Assembly: GCA_024401825.1 (NCBI GenBank)
Contig: JAKSKF010000004.1
Coordinates: 1 to 64,000, forward strand
Source of the DNA: Bacteroidales bacterium
Lineage (GTDB): Bacteria > Bacteroidota > Bacteroidia > Bacteroidales > UBA932
DNA length: 64,000 nt
Reading direction: 5' to 3'
The number at the start of each line of letters is the position of its first letter. Positions within the stretch are counted from its first letter, which is position 1. Position numbers and translations under genes: made by a program. Positions 19,258-27,822 of the stretch are shown here, piece by piece. The notes beneath the pieces were generated by a model. It worked only from the letters and a program-made list of their open reading frames with translations, had not been told where the DNA came from and made no database searches.

Positions 19258-20223
19258 ATGAAAAGAATCATCATTTCAGTCATCGCCGCGGCGTTCGCCT
19301 GCGCGCTCCAGTGCTGGGGGCAGGAACCTGTCATCCTTCCCTCCTCAACCCATCTGTATGCCCACCGTGACACCTGTGACCTGTTTCTGGACATATACGA
19401 ACCCGCGGAAGGCAGCCAGACCTCAATCGACGGCAAGCAGAAACCTTCCATCCTGTTTGTATTCGGAGGCGGATTCATGGGCGGTTCCCGCAGCGAAGGC
19501 TATGTTCTTCCCTATTACAAGGCAATGACGGAAAACGGATTCCGGATAATCGCGATAGATTACAGGCTTGGACTCAAAGGCCTGAAAAGCGGGCTGGACC
19601 TGTCTTTCCCCGGCAAACTGGACAGAGCCATCGCGGCGGCCACCGAAGATTTGTACAGCGCCACCATCTGGCTCATCGAACAGGGCCGGGAGCACGGAAT
19701 AGACCCGGACAACATAGTCCTGTGCGGGAGTTCAGCGGGCGCAATCACGGTGCTGCACGCGGAATGGGAACTGTGCAACAGGTCAGAACGCGCGCAGGTG
19801 ATTCCCTCCTTCTTCAATTTCGCCGGGGTAATGTCCTTCTCCGGAGCCATATTCTCCCACGTGGGAGACATCAAATATGAAAAGGAACCCTGTCCCCACC
19901 TCCTGTTGCACGGCACTGTGGACCGTCTGGTGGACTACAGGCAGATATGGTTCTTCAACCACCGCTTCGCAGGCACCGACGTCCTCACCAAGTCTCTGAA
20001 AAAGGGAGGATACAACTACAACACCATAAGGTTCGACGGATACGGACACGAAATTGCCGGGAGCATGGCCAAGACTGTTCCCCTCCAGATAGAGTTCATC
20101 ACCGGGAACATTATGAACGGAAACAGGAACATAGTGGACGCGACGGTCAGCAGTCCCGACATAGAACCCATAGGAATGGGCAAGAACGGACCGGGTTCAC
20201 TCTATCACAGAAAAAAGAAATAG
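19258..20223 (+). CDS. Secreted alpha/beta-hydrolase (esterase/lipase-like)
   Basis: 321 residues with an N-terminal signal peptide ending near CWGQ. Seen: oxyanion-hole FGGGF (69-73, like the HGGGF of hormone-sensitive-lipase/carboxylesterase relatives), nucleophile elbow GSSAG (157-161, Ser159), a candidate acid Asp221 (HGTVDRLVDY) and His263 (GYGHEIAG). A serine esterase acting outside the cytoplasm is likely; the substrate is unknown. The final residues HRKKK and the stop lie inside a perfect palindrome that acts as a shared terminator. Confidence 0.85.
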   Translation: MKRIIISVIAAAFACALQCWGQEPVILPSSTHLYAHRDTCDLFLDIYEPAEGSQTSIDGKQKPSILFVFGGGFMGGSRSEGYVLPYYKAMTENGFRIIAIDYRLGLKGLKSGLDLSFPGKLDRAIAAATEDLYSATIWLIEQGREHGIDPDNIVLCGSSAGAITVLHAEWELCNRSERAQVIPSFFNFAGVMSFSGAIFSHVGDIKYEKEPCPHLLLHGTVDRLVDYRQIWFFNHRFAGTDVLTKSLKKGGYNYNTIRFDGYGHEIAGSMAKTVPLQIEFITGNIMNGNRNIVDATVSSPDIEPIGMGKNGPGSLYHRKKK

Positions 20224-20248
20224 CGGGCCGGCCCGCTATTTCTTTTTT
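20211..20248. terminator. Perfect 38-bp palindromic bidirectional terminator
   Basis: Each half is 19 bp and pairs exactly with the other around 20229/20230: an A-run and GAAATAG, then a GC-rich core (CGGGCC), then the complementary T-run. In either direction the RNA forms a GC-rich hairpin followed by a U-run. The stop codons of both convergent genes (20221-20223 on plus, 20236-20238 on minus) lie inside it. Confidence 0.92.
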
Positions 20249-20613
20249 CTGGAGGCCCTGAGTCTTCCGGCGCTGCGCACAAGCAGTTCGTCCGACATTA
20301 TTCCCCTCACCGCAAGGAAATCAAGGATTGCGGCGATGACGGGAACCACCATCGAATAGTTGAACTGCACCGTCTCCTCCGCAGTGAAGTAATCCACCGC
20401 CATCCACACCTGAAGGCCGAGCAGCACAACGGCTCCGAAGATTACGAGCCTGAGCTGCAGCATCCTGTGCCTGAACATGAAGACAGGCAGCAGGTTGCAC
20501 AGCCCGCCCAGAACGAGAAGGACGATATAGGGAATCTCCTTGGCGAAGCACGCCGCCACTGCAATCAGAATCAGCGCGACAAGCATATAAAGTGTCTGAA
20601 TTCTCTGCCACAT
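20236..20613 (-). CDS. DUF4293 family membrane protein
   Basis: 125 residues from the ATG at 20613, with four predicted membrane helices and a basic tail ending in SRKKK. The MWQRIQTLYML start is the classic N-terminus of DUF4293, a small Bacteroidota inner-membrane family of unknown function; the longer in-frame extension to 20706 overlaps the upstream gene and is rejected. It starts 1 bp after the stop of the membrane LytTR gene, so the two are in one operon. Its stop lies in the palindromic terminator. Confidence 0.85.
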   Translation of the reverse strand: MWQRIQTLYMLVALILIAVAACFAKEIPYIVLLVLGGLCNLLPVFMFRHRMLQLRLVIFGAVVLLGLQVWMAVDYFTAEETVQFNYSMVVPVIAAILDFLAVRGIMSDELLVRSAGRLRASRKKK

Positions 20614-20614
20614 A

Positions 20615-21493
20615 TTATCTTGAATTGAATTTAGCCAGTACCGACTCCTCATAAGTCTTGGATACGGGTATGGGATCCACCCCGACCTCATCCAGGTCGA
20701 GGACATATCCGTTCTTGTCCCTGGTCATAAGACTGACCTGGGACATATTCACAATGTATTTCCTGTGACAGCGCATAAGTCCGCTGCCGGCAAAGCTTTC
20801 CTCAATGGTCTTGAGCTTGCACCTCAGCATATACTGCTTCAGTTCCCCGCTGTTGGCGCGGTACCACACCTTGATGTAATTGTCGTCCGACTCTATGAAA
20901 AGGAGGTTTGCCAGACTGACGGAAAGCTTTATCAGTCCGTTGTTGTCCGCCAGTGTGATTTTCTTTTCCTTGAAAGGCACCGGTTCCTCGTCGCTGACCA
21001 CGTTGCCGTAGTTGAGCAGGCGGATTGTGTTGTTCTTGTCGTTGATTGCAAAATACAGCGCGGCCACCAGGTAAGGGACGCCCAGTGAAACGGCAAGATA
21101 CAGCAGGGCGTTGAAGAAAATATAGTCGTTGCCCGTGTCATCCAGGGTGAAGAACCCCAACCTGGAGCCTTCTACGGTGAACAGCGTGTACAGTGCGGCT
21201 ATCACCACCACTTCGGCAAAATTCCAGCACACGTATTGGAGCACCGTCAGATTAATCTTTCCGCGGGTGAGAGCCATCAGGCGCTTGCTCACGGCAACCA
21301 CCGCGACGGATATCAGGAAAAAGGCCACGGTGACGGCGAAGGCATCCGTCAGGGCCAGTTCGAACCAGACACTGTCGGAAAAAGGGATATGGACCAGAAG
21401 GAAAACCAGTGAGAACAGGGCCGCGAACACGACCGTTGCGGTCAACTGGAATTTTTCCAGAAGATAATCCGGTATTTTATCGAACGCCGACAT
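20615..21493 (-). CDS. Membrane-bound LytTR-domain DNA-binding regulator
   Basis: 292 residues. About four membrane helices fill residues ~15-160 (FAALFSLVFLLVHIPF, AFAVTVAFFLISVAVVAVS, and two later). A LytTR DNA-binding domain follows (~190-290: NLLFIESDDNYIKVWYR, MLRCKLKTIEE, MRCHRKYIVN, the usual LytTR core). No receiver domain is present, so this is not a classical AgrA-type response regulator; the membrane part probably senses directly or pairs with another protein. It is followed by DUF4293. Confidence 0.88.
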   Translation of the reverse strand: MSAFDKIPDYLLEKFQLTATVVFAALFSLVFLLVHIPFSDSVWFELALTDAFAVTVAFFLISVAVVAVSKRLMALTRGKINLTVLQYVCWNFAEVVVIAALYTLFTVEGSRLGFFTLDDTGNDYIFFNALLYLAVSLGVPYLVAALYFAINDKNNTIRLLNYGNVVSDEEPVPFKEKKITLADNNGLIKLSVSLANLLFIESDDNYIKVWYRANSGELKQYMLRCKLKTIEESFAGSGLMRCHRKYIVNMSQVSLMTRDKNGYVLDLDEVGVDPIPVSKTYEESVLAKFNSR

Positions 21494-21512
21494 CCCTACA
21501 CGATTAACAAAG

Positions 21513-21520
21513 CAAATATA
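21513..21520 (-). promoter_or_regulatory. -7 box for the LytTR operon
   Basis: The minus strand reads TATATTTG, 19 nt before the ATG at 21493. Divergent from the fabF box 13 bp away. Confidence 0.55.
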
Positions 21521-21533
21521 CGATATTTTTAAT

Positions 21534-21541
21534 TATATTTG
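21534..21541 (+). promoter_or_regulatory. -7 box for fabF
   Basis: TATATTTG, 22 nt before the ATG at 21564. Confidence 0.55.
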
Positions 21542-21563
21542 TAGATTGATAACTTGAGACAAT

Positions 21564-22808
21564 ATGAACAGAAGAGTGGTAGTGACGGGTATGGGCATCA
21601 TTTCCTGCCTGGGCAACGATGTCGACAATTTTTGGAAGAACGTCAGAGAGGGGGTCTGCGGTTTGGACAGAATCACAGAATTTCCGGTTGACAATCTGGT
21701 CGTAAAAATCGGCGGAAAGATAAAGAACTTCCATCCGGAAGACTTCGGAATGGACAAGCCCTTCATCAGGAAACAGGATAATTTCACCCTCTTCGCAATG
21801 GCGGCCGCAAAACAGGCTATGGACGATTCCGGACTCAAGGCGGGACAGAACATAGACAACTACAGGCTCGGCGTCAACGTCAGTTCCGGAATAGGCGGAT
21901 TCTCAGTCACCTTCAGGGAAGTGGCGAAAATGCTGGAGACCCCGTCCGGAGAATGGGTATCCCCCAACTTCGTTCCCACGACGATACCCAACATTGCGGC
22001 GGGGCACATAGCCACCGCCTATCAGGCCTACGGCCCCTGTATGAACATAGTTTCCGCCTGCGCCACTTCCACCCACGCTCTTGGAGAAGCCTACCGGACC
22101 ATAAAGCACGGATATGCGGACGCCATCATTTCAGGAGGCTCCGACCACTGCACCATCCCTATGGGACTGGCGGGATTCGCAAGTTGCAGGGCGCTCTCCC
22201 GCGAGGCCGACCCCAAGAGAGCCAGCCTTCCGTTCAACGCAAAGCGCGGAGGATTCGTACTTTCCGACGGAGCCGCCGTCCTTGTGCTGGAAGAATACGA
22301 GCACGCCAAGGCACGCGGCGCCAGGATTTATGCTGAAATAGTGGGATACGGCGCAACCTGCGACGCCTACCACGCCACCGCTCCCCGCCCGGACGGCTCC
22401 ACCCAGGCGGAATGTATCAGACAGGCTTGCCGGGAAGCCGGTTTCGACCCTTCAAAAGACTGCGTTTACGTCAACGCGCACGGTACGGGCACCGTCCTCA
22501 ACGACATCACGGAGACAAGGGCCTACAAGATTGCGTTCGGAGACTTCGCAAGCCGGCTCCACATCAGCAGCAGCAAGTCTATGCACGGCCATATGATGGG
22601 TGCCGCCGGAGCCGCAGAAGCCATTGTCACCATCAAGGCCATAGAGAACTCCACGGTCCCTCCCACAATCAATCTGGACGAACAGGACCCGGAATGCGAC
22701 CTCAACTACACTCCCAACAAGGCAGTGAATGCCGGGATTACTCTCGGCATTTCAGACTCTTTCGGATTCGGAGGAGCCAACGGGTGCATCGCTTTCCGCA
22801 AAGTGTGA
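21564..22808 (+). CDS. fabF: 3-oxoacyl-[acyl-carrier-protein] synthase II (FabF-type)
   Basis: Condenses malonyl-ACP with acyl-ACP during fatty-acid elongation. 414 residues. The Cys-His-His triad is visible: Cys166 (SACATST), His306 (NAHGTGT) and His343 (KSMHGHMMG), the KAS I/II pattern rather than FabH. A lone fabF away from acpP and other fab genes could be a second copy with a narrower role, such as aryl polyene or other polyketide-like lipids. That is possible but not supported by the neighbours. Confidence 0.92.
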   Translation: MNRRVVVTGMGIISCLGNDVDNFWKNVREGVCGLDRITEFPVDNLVVKIGGKIKNFHPEDFGMDKPFIRKQDNFTLFAMAAAKQAMDDSGLKAGQNIDNYRLGVNVSSGIGGFSVTFREVAKMLETPSGEWVSPNFVPTTIPNIAAGHIATAYQAYGPCMNIVSACATSTHALGEAYRTIKHGYADAIISGGSDHCTIPMGLAGFASCRALSREADPKRASLPFNAKRGGFVLSDGAAVLVLEEYEHAKARGARIYAEIVGYGATCDAYHATAPRPDGSTQAECIRQACREAGFDPSKDCVYVNAHGTGTVLNDITETRAYKIAFGDFASRLHISSSKSMHGHMMGAAGAAEAIVTIKAIENSTVPPTINLDEQDPECDLNYTPNKAVNAGITLGISDSFGFGGANGCIAFRKV

Positions 22809-22811
22809 GGT

Positions 22812-23903
22812 TTATTCCCCGGCTTCTTTCAGGCGTTCCGCATTCTCTGCAATCTGGAGTTGCTCTATGCACTCCTGTATGTCACCGTTCATAAAGACGG
22901 GAAGGTTGTACATGCTCCAGTTGATGCGGTGGTCGGTCACGCGCCCCTGCGGATAGTTGTAGGTGCGGATTTTAGCGCTCCTGTCACCTGTGCTGACCAT
23001 AGTCTTGCGCTTGGCGGCAATTCCGTCCAGATATTTCTGATGCTCGAGGTTGTACAGGCGGGTGCGGAGTTCCTCGAACGCGCGGTCCTTGTTCTTGAGC
23101 TGGGAGCGTTCCTCCTGGCACTGAACCACAAGGCCGGACGGGATGTGCGTGAGGCGCACAGCGGAATACGTCGTGTTGACGCCCTGTCCTCCGGGACCTG
23201 ACGAGCAGAAGAGGTCCAGACGGATGTCGTCCCATTTCAGGTCGACGTCGAACTCGCCCGCCTCCGGGAATACCGCGACAGACGCGGCGGATGTCTGAAT
23301 TCTGCCCTGGGTTTCAGTCTGGGGGACCCTCTGTACACGGTGAACTCCGGATTCGTACTTCATTATCCCATAGACTCCGTCATTTGCGGAACTCAGTTTG
23401 AACACTATCTGCTTGAAACCTCCGGAGGTGCCGGGGGTCTGGTCGGTGATTTCCAACTTCCAGCCCTTTGCCTCCGCGAAGTGCTGGTACATACGGAACA
23501 GGTCGCCCGCAAAGATGGCAGCCTCGTCGCCCCCGGTACCCCCGCGTATTTCGACCATCGCGTTCTTTCCGTCGTCAGGGTCGGCCGGAATGAGAAGAAT
23601 CTTGATGTTCTGCTCCATCTCGGGTATTCTGGGTTCAAGCTCGGAAAGTTCATCCTTCGCCATTTCCCTGAGGTCCTCGTCCTTCTCGTTCATCAGGATA
23701 TCCTTGGCCTGCGAGATTTCGGCAAGCACCTTCTCGTATTCCTTCCCCGCCTTGATGATGGGCTCCAGTTCCTTGTAATCCTTGTTGAGCTGGACGTACC
23801 TCTTCATATCGGAAATGACTTCAGGGTCAGAGAGCTGGGCCTGGAGAGACTGGTATTTTCCCTCGAGGGAGAGGACTTTTTCAAGTAGAGAGTTGTCTGC
23901 CAT
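22812..23903 (-). CDS. prfA: Peptide chain release factor 1
   Basis: Recognises UAA/UAG and triggers peptide release at the ribosome. 363 residues. Seen: GGQ (238-240) and the tripeptide anticodon motif P-Q-T (194-196) in [10 protein letters not shown]. The P-x-T form marks RF1; RF2 carries SPF. It is translationally coupled to the upstream gene: stop and start share one base (TAATG). Confidence 0.95.
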   Translation of the reverse strand: MADNSLLEKVLSLEGKYQSLQAQLSDPEVISDMKRYVQLNKDYKELEPIIKAGKEYEKVLAEISQAKDILMNEKDEDLREMAKDELSELEPRIPEMEQNIKILLIPADPDDGKNAMVEIRGGTGGDEAAIFAGDLFRMYQHFAEAKGWKLEITDQTPGTSGGFKQIVFKLSSANDGVYGIMKYESGVHRVQRVPQTETQGRIQTSAASVAVFPEAGEFDVDLKWDDIRLDLFCSSGPGGQGVNTTYSAVRLTHIPSGLVVQCQEERSQLKNKDRAFEELRTRLYNLEHQKYLDGIAAKRKTMVSTGDRSAKIRTYNYPQGRVTDHRINWSMYNLPVFMNGDIQECIEQLQIAENAERLKEAGE

Positions 23904-25021
23904 TACTTTATTTTCTTAATGTAGCACCTGCGTCTCATATACAGCTCGTGGTCGTAGCTGTTCCACAGATTGGCGGCGCTGCGGTTTTCTATCTGGGGGT
24001 TCGATATCGCCCACCTGTTGCCTATCTTCCTGGCCTTCTCGCTCATTTCCTTGTAATAGACTGCGCTCACGCCACTGTTCTGCCATTCGGGCAACGCGCC
24101 GTGGAGCATAAGGTCAGTGACCTCGTAATTGTTCAGGGCTTTCAGGAGATGGAACCATCCGAAGGGGAAAAGTCTGCCCCGGGCCTTCTGCAGGGCCCTT
24201 GAAATGGACGGGAACGAAATTCCGAACGCTACAAGCCTGTCCTCGGAATCCAGAATCACGCAACTTGCCTTGTCCGACACATAGGGCATCACGGAAGCAG
24301 CCTCCTCCTCTATTTCCTCATCCGTAAAAGGTATGAAATTGTAAACGGAACCGGCGAATGAATCGTTGTAAACCCGGAAGAAGTCACGAACTTTCTCCGG
24401 ATTCCTCTTGATTTCGTCAAGATTTCCGAAATGGAGACTGTATTTCTCCTTGAGAAGCGCCGACAACCGTTCCGTCTTCAGGGGAACTCCCTGGCCGGCA
24501 GGCATCCTGTACTGGACCCAGTCGCACTCTTTCCGGAAGCCGAGTTCCTCGATGAGCCTGACGTAGTATGGGTAATTGTAGATGCAGTTGAACGGCGGAA
24601 CGTTGTCGAAACCCTCGACCAGCATCCCCTGCTTGCCCAATGTATTGTAGTACAGGGGTCCGTGAATCTCGTCCATACCCTGTTCCAGGGCCCATTTCTC
24701 GGCAGTCCCCACGAGCAGGCCGGCCACCTCCGCGCTGTCTATGGTGTCAAACCATCCGAAGCGGACCCTGTGCAGATTGTATCGCCGGTTGTACCTTGGA
24801 TTCACTATGGCGCAGATTCGTCCCACGACCTTGCCTTTCTCATCTTCGGCCAACCACATCCTGCGCGTGCAGTAACTCAGCGAGGAAACGGAAGTCAGAG
24901 ACTTTTTCTGGTCGGAATGCAGAGCGGGCACGTATTGACGGCATCCCTTGTAGAGTTCGTCCGGAAAGCGGATAAACTTGTTCAGGTCCTTTTTGCTCGT
25001 TACCTCTCTGATTCTGTACAT
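23903..25021 (-). CDS. GNAT-like acetyltransferase-fold protein
   Basis: 372 residues. An acetyltransferase-like core ([41 protein letters not shown], then [18 protein letters not shown]) suggests the GNAT superfamily, and a second GNAT-like half may follow ([11 protein letters not shown]). It belongs to a conserved Bacteroidota family of unknown function. The gene overlaps the prfA start by 1 bp, so the two are expressed together; whether it modifies a translation component is speculation. Confidence 0.65.
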   Translation of the reverse strand: MYRIREVTSKKDLNKFIRFPDELYKGCRQYVPALHSDQKKSLTSVSSLSYCTRRMWLAEDEKGKVVGRICAIVNPRYNRRYNLHRVRFGWFDTIDSAEVAGLLVGTAEKWALEQGMDEIHGPLYYNTLGKQGMLVEGFDNVPPFNCIYNYPYYVRLIEELGFRKECDWVQYRMPAGQGVPLKTERLSALLKEKYSLHFGNLDEIKRNPEKVRDFFRVYNDSFAGSVYNFIPFTDEEIEEEAASVMPYVSDKASCVILDSEDRLVAFGISFPSISRALQKARGRLFPFGWFHLLKALNNYEVTDLMLHGALPEWQNSGVSAVYYKEMSEKARKIGNRWAISNPQIENRSAANLWNSYDHELYMRRRCYIKKIK

Positions 25022-25028
25022 AGGATTG

Positions 25029-25036
25029 CAAATATA
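25029..25036 (-). promoter_or_regulatory. -7 box for the GNAT-like/prfA operon
   Basis: The minus strand reads TATATTTG, 7 nt before the ATG at 25021, giving a leaderless or very short 5' end. It lies between tcdA (stop at 25043) and the GNAT-like gene. Confidence 0.6.
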
Positions 25037-25042
25037 GCAAAT

Positions 25043-25741
25043 CTATTTGACAATATGTTCAATTGCCACCTGCGCGCAGACGCAGCCGAACACGGTCGGA
25101 AGGTAGGAAACGGTGCCCACCTGGGACTTCTTGTTGCGGCTTTCCTCATTCACCGTAGCCCCTGTCACGGGTTTCTCGGTGGAGAAAACGGCCTTGAATC
25201 CTTCCCTTATGCCCAACTTGTGCAGACGCTTGCGGAGCATATGCGCAAGAGGACATTCGCAAGTCCGGGATATGTCCGCGACCTTCACCGCAGTGGCATC
25301 CATCTTGGCGCCGGCGCCCATCGAACTGACCAGAGGCAGGTTCTCCCGCAGGCAGTATTGAATCAGGGCAATCTTGGGGCTCAGCGTATCTATTGCGTCC
25401 ACCACGAAATCCGGATGTCCCAGAGGCATATCGCCTTCCGAGACATAGGACCGCACTGTCTCGATGTCAAGTTCAGGGTTTATGTCCAGCAGTCTGTCGC
25501 GCAGGACCTCTACTTTGGGAAGCCCCACGGTCGAGTTCAGCGCTATGAGCTGCCGGTTCAGGTTGCTCAGGCTCACCGTATCGCTGTCTATCAGCGTGAT
25601 ATGGCCCACTCCGGCCCTGACCAGCATTTCTGCGGCCGCGGCTCCGACTCCTCCCACGCCGGCCACGGTCACCCTGGCGGACTGGAGTTTGTCCACGCCT
25701 TCCCTGCCCAGAAGCAATTCTGTCCTTTCTTTCCAGTTCAC
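25043..25741 (-). CDS. tcdA: tRNA threonylcarbamoyladenosine dehydratase (TcdA/CsdL)
   Basis: ATP-dependent conversion of t6A37 to the cyclic form ct6A in tRNA. 232 residues of the ThiF/E1-like fold. Seen: the nucleotide-binding glycine loop GVGGVG (28-33), the acidic patch IDSDTVSLSNLNRQ, and a C-terminal part with EESRNKKSQVGTVSYLP that is typical of TcdA rather than ThiF or MoeB. The start is GTG at 25741; an in-frame stop lies 12 bp upstream, so no longer form is possible. Confidence 0.92.
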   Translation of the reverse strand: MNWKERTELLLGREGVDKLQSARVTVAGVGGVGAAAAEMLVRAGVGHITLIDSDTVSLSNLNRQLIALNSTVGLPKVEVLRDRLLDINPELDIETVRSYVSEGDMPLGHPDFVVDAIDTLSPKIALIQYCLRENLPLVSSMGAGAKMDATAVKVADISRTCECPLAHMLRKRLHKLGIREGFKAVFSTEKPVTGATVNEESRNKKSQVGTVSYLPTVFGCVCAQVAIEHIVK

Positions 25742-25754
25742 GGAAAATATTTGT

Positions 25755-25762
25755 TAATTTTG
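25755..25762 (+). promoter_or_regulatory. -7 box for mazG
   Basis: TAATTTTG, 24 nt before the mazG ATG at 25787. It points towards the oppositely oriented tcdA box 5 bp away. Confidence 0.55.
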
Positions 25763-25767
25763 CGCTG

Positions 25768-25775
25768 CAAATTTA
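25768..25775 (-). promoter_or_regulatory. -7 box for tcdA
   Basis: The minus strand reads TAAATTTG, with TTG (minus strand, 25795-25797) 19 bp upstream. That -33 element lies inside the mazG coding region. The predicted leader to the GTG start is about 25 nt. Confidence 0.6.
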
Positions 25776-25786
25776 AGATTATTTCA

Positions 25787-26593
25787 ATGCACGGCAAAAC
25801 TGAAAAGACAGAGGCCTTCGGACGCCTTCTGGACGTAATGGACGCCCTTCGTGAAAATTGTCCCTGGAACGCGGAACAGACAATGGAAAGCATAAGGCCC
25901 CTGACTGAAGAGGAGGTTTACGAACTTTCCGACGCCATCCTCAAGGGAGACAGCAATCAGACAGCCAAGGAGATAGGCGATATGCTGTATCACCTTGTGT
26001 TCTATGCCCGCATCGCGCAGGAGAAGGGGGAATTCGACATTGCAGACTGCATCGAAAAGATTTGCGACAAGATGATTTTCCGCCACCCTCACGTGTTCGG
26101 CCCTGACGGCAGCGTGCTTGAGGATTCGGAAAAGCCCAGCGCGAAGGAGATAGCGGACAATTGGGAACTGGTCAAGGCCAGGGAGAAAGACGGCAACAAG
26201 ACTGTGCTCGGAGGCATCCCGGACACCATGCCCGCCGTGCTCAAGGCTCTGTCAATGCAGGAAAAAGCCAGAGGATGCGGATTCGACTGGGAAAAGAAGG
26301 AAGACGTGTGGGACAAGGTCAGGGAGGAACTCTCCGAAGTCCTGGAGGCCTGCGGCGAGCGGGACGCCGAACATATGAAAGAAGAGTTCGGAGACCTTCT
26401 GTTTGCAGTCATCAACGCATCACGTCTGTACGGAATCGACCCGGAAGCCGCCCTGAACGGCAGCTGTGACAAATTCAGGCGCAGATTCGGCTACCTTGAA
26501 CAGAACACCCTGAAGAAGGGCATCGAACTGAAACGGCTCACGCTCGAGCAGATGGACAGAATCTGGGACGAGGGGAAGGCGAAGGGACTTTAG
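25787..26593 (+). CDS. mazG: Nucleoside triphosphate pyrophosphohydrolase MazG
   Basis: Hydrolyses NTPs to NMP and pyrophosphate, clearing unwanted nucleotides. 268 residues with two MazG domains. The first has CPWNAEQTMESIRPLTEEEVYEL with the metal-binding EExxE, then KEIGDMLYHLVFYARI (ExxD). The second follows after GCGFDWEKKEDVWDKVREELSE (EExxE-like) and EEFGDLLFAVINASR (ExxD). The ATG at 25787 is used; a huge upstream open frame exists only because the antisense of tcdA is open. Confidence 0.94.
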   Translation: MHGKTEKTEAFGRLLDVMDALRENCPWNAEQTMESIRPLTEEEVYELSDAILKGDSNQTAKEIGDMLYHLVFYARIAQEKGEFDIADCIEKICDKMIFRHPHVFGPDGSVLEDSEKPSAKEIADNWELVKAREKDGNKTVLGGIPDTMPAVLKALSMQEKARGCGFDWEKKEDVWDKVREELSEVLEACGERDAEHMKEEFGDLLFAVINASRLYGIDPEAALNGSCDKFRRRFGYLEQNTLKKGIELKRLTLEQMDRIWDEGKAKGL

Positions 26594-27810
26594 AAAAGAT
26601 TCTGGGCCGGAAGGCTGTAATACACCATTTCCCTGCACTCACCGACGAACTCCTTCGTATGACGGGAGAAAGCGGGACCCTTCCAGGTTCCGGTGTTCGT
26701 CAGGACAATCCAGCATTCTCCGTCGGGGAACACCCTTATGAGCGCCGTGGTTCCAGCCAGGGTTCCGGTACGGGTCCAGCCCTCGTCGGGATTCACCGAT
26801 ATCCACCCCAGGGGATATGTGCTCTCGTCATAGTATCTTGTCATATCGGCCACCGACTCCGCGGAAATTATGTCTTTCAGAATCGGGCACCCGTTCACTG
26901 ACGAAACCAGCCGCGCCAGTTCCGGAGCGGACGCCACCCAGCCCCCGGCCCCCTGGAGGGCGGTTATGTTGGAACCTCCGTACGAGCGGTTGACCGTTCT
27001 TCCGGAGCCGTTGTACTCACGGGCGGTCGCGTTCGTCTCGCTGGGATAATAGCGCACCTCCCCCGGAAGTCTTTGGGAAAGGTAGTTGCCTCCTATGTGC
27101 ATATCGAAGCATCCCGCGGGTTCGAGCACATTCTCCTGAATCCAGGATTCGTAGGACCTGCCGGTGACTTTTTCTATCACAAGGGAAAGGACCGCATAGC
27201 CGAGATTGCTGTAACGCTTGTCCGTTCCCGGATAGAACGCCAGCCTTTCCGACAGGATGCAGCGGAGAATGTCGCCGGCGCCGGGTATCTTCTTCAGGCC
27301 GTAATGCTTCATCACCTGCTCGGTCGAGAACATCGGGTCGAACCTCCTTTCGTCGAAGCCGGCCTCGTGCCTGAGAAGATTCTCCACGGTTATGGCATAC
27401 GCCGTGGTATCCCTGATGCAGTCCCTGAACTCGCTGAGCAGCCCGTCCTCGGTGAAGAGTCTGTCCCTGAGCGAGAGTTCCCCCCTGTCCACCAGCACCA
27501 TTATTCCGATTGCCGTTATGAGTTTCGAAACCGAGGCCACCCTCATGATGGAACCGGGGCGCATAGACTCTGAAGCCTCCTCATCCGCCCATCCGTAACC
27601 CTTGGAGAATACCAGAGAATCGTTGCGCGCCACTGAAAGGGAGAGTCCCTTGAGCCTCCATTCCCGCATAAACGACAGGACCCTGGAATCCAGTTCCTCG
27701 ACTCCGGGATAGGATGAATCGAAGTTCCTGAGTCTCAGGTTCATATCCTGGGAAGAGGCCCTGAAGCATACCAACGCGAGCAATGCGCATATCAACGATT
27801 TTCTTCTCAT
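26590..27810 (-). CDS. Secreted serine hydrolase of the beta-lactamase/PBP4* family
   Basis: 406 residues with a signal peptide (RKSLICALLALVCFRASSQ). Seen: SVSK (93-96, the SxxK nucleophile and base), YSN (200-202) and a late RTGTLAGT that could be the third KTG-like element. This is the class C beta-lactamase superfamily (Pfam PF00144), which includes D-aminopeptidases, esterases and peptidoglycan-active enzymes. A true antibiotic beta-lactamase role is not implied. It ends 4 bp inside the convergent mazG end. Confidence 0.87.
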   Translation of the reverse strand: MRRKSLICALLALVCFRASSQDMNLRLRNFDSSYPGVEELDSRVLSFMREWRLKGLSLSVARNDSLVFSKGYGWADEEASESMRPGSIMRVASVSKLITAIGIMVLVDRGELSLRDRLFTEDGLLSEFRDCIRDTTAYAITVENLLRHEAGFDERRFDPMFSTEQVMKHYGLKKIPGAGDILRCILSERLAFYPGTDKRYSNLGYAVLSLVIEKVTGRSYESWIQENVLEPAGCFDMHIGGNYLSQRLPGEVRYYPSETNATAREYNGSGRTVNRSYGGSNITALQGAGGWVASAPELARLVSSVNGCPILKDIISAESVADMTRYYDESTYPLGWISVNPDEGWTRTGTLAGTTALIRVFPDGECWIVLTNTGTWKGPAFSRHTKEFVGECREMVYYSLPAQNLF

Positions 27811-27822
27811 TTTGCCGTATTT

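Noticed and set aside
24431..26593. A 720-residue open frame on the plus strand covering tcdA, part of the GNAT gene and mazG
   Set aside because: The first ~450 codons are antisense to tcdA and the GNAT-like gene and look non-coding; only the mazG part from 25787 is real. High GC keeps antisense frames open.
26590..27810. A beta-lactamase resistance gene
   Set aside because: SxxK and YxN are present, but the protein fits the general PF00144 serine hydrolase group, so resistance is not supported.
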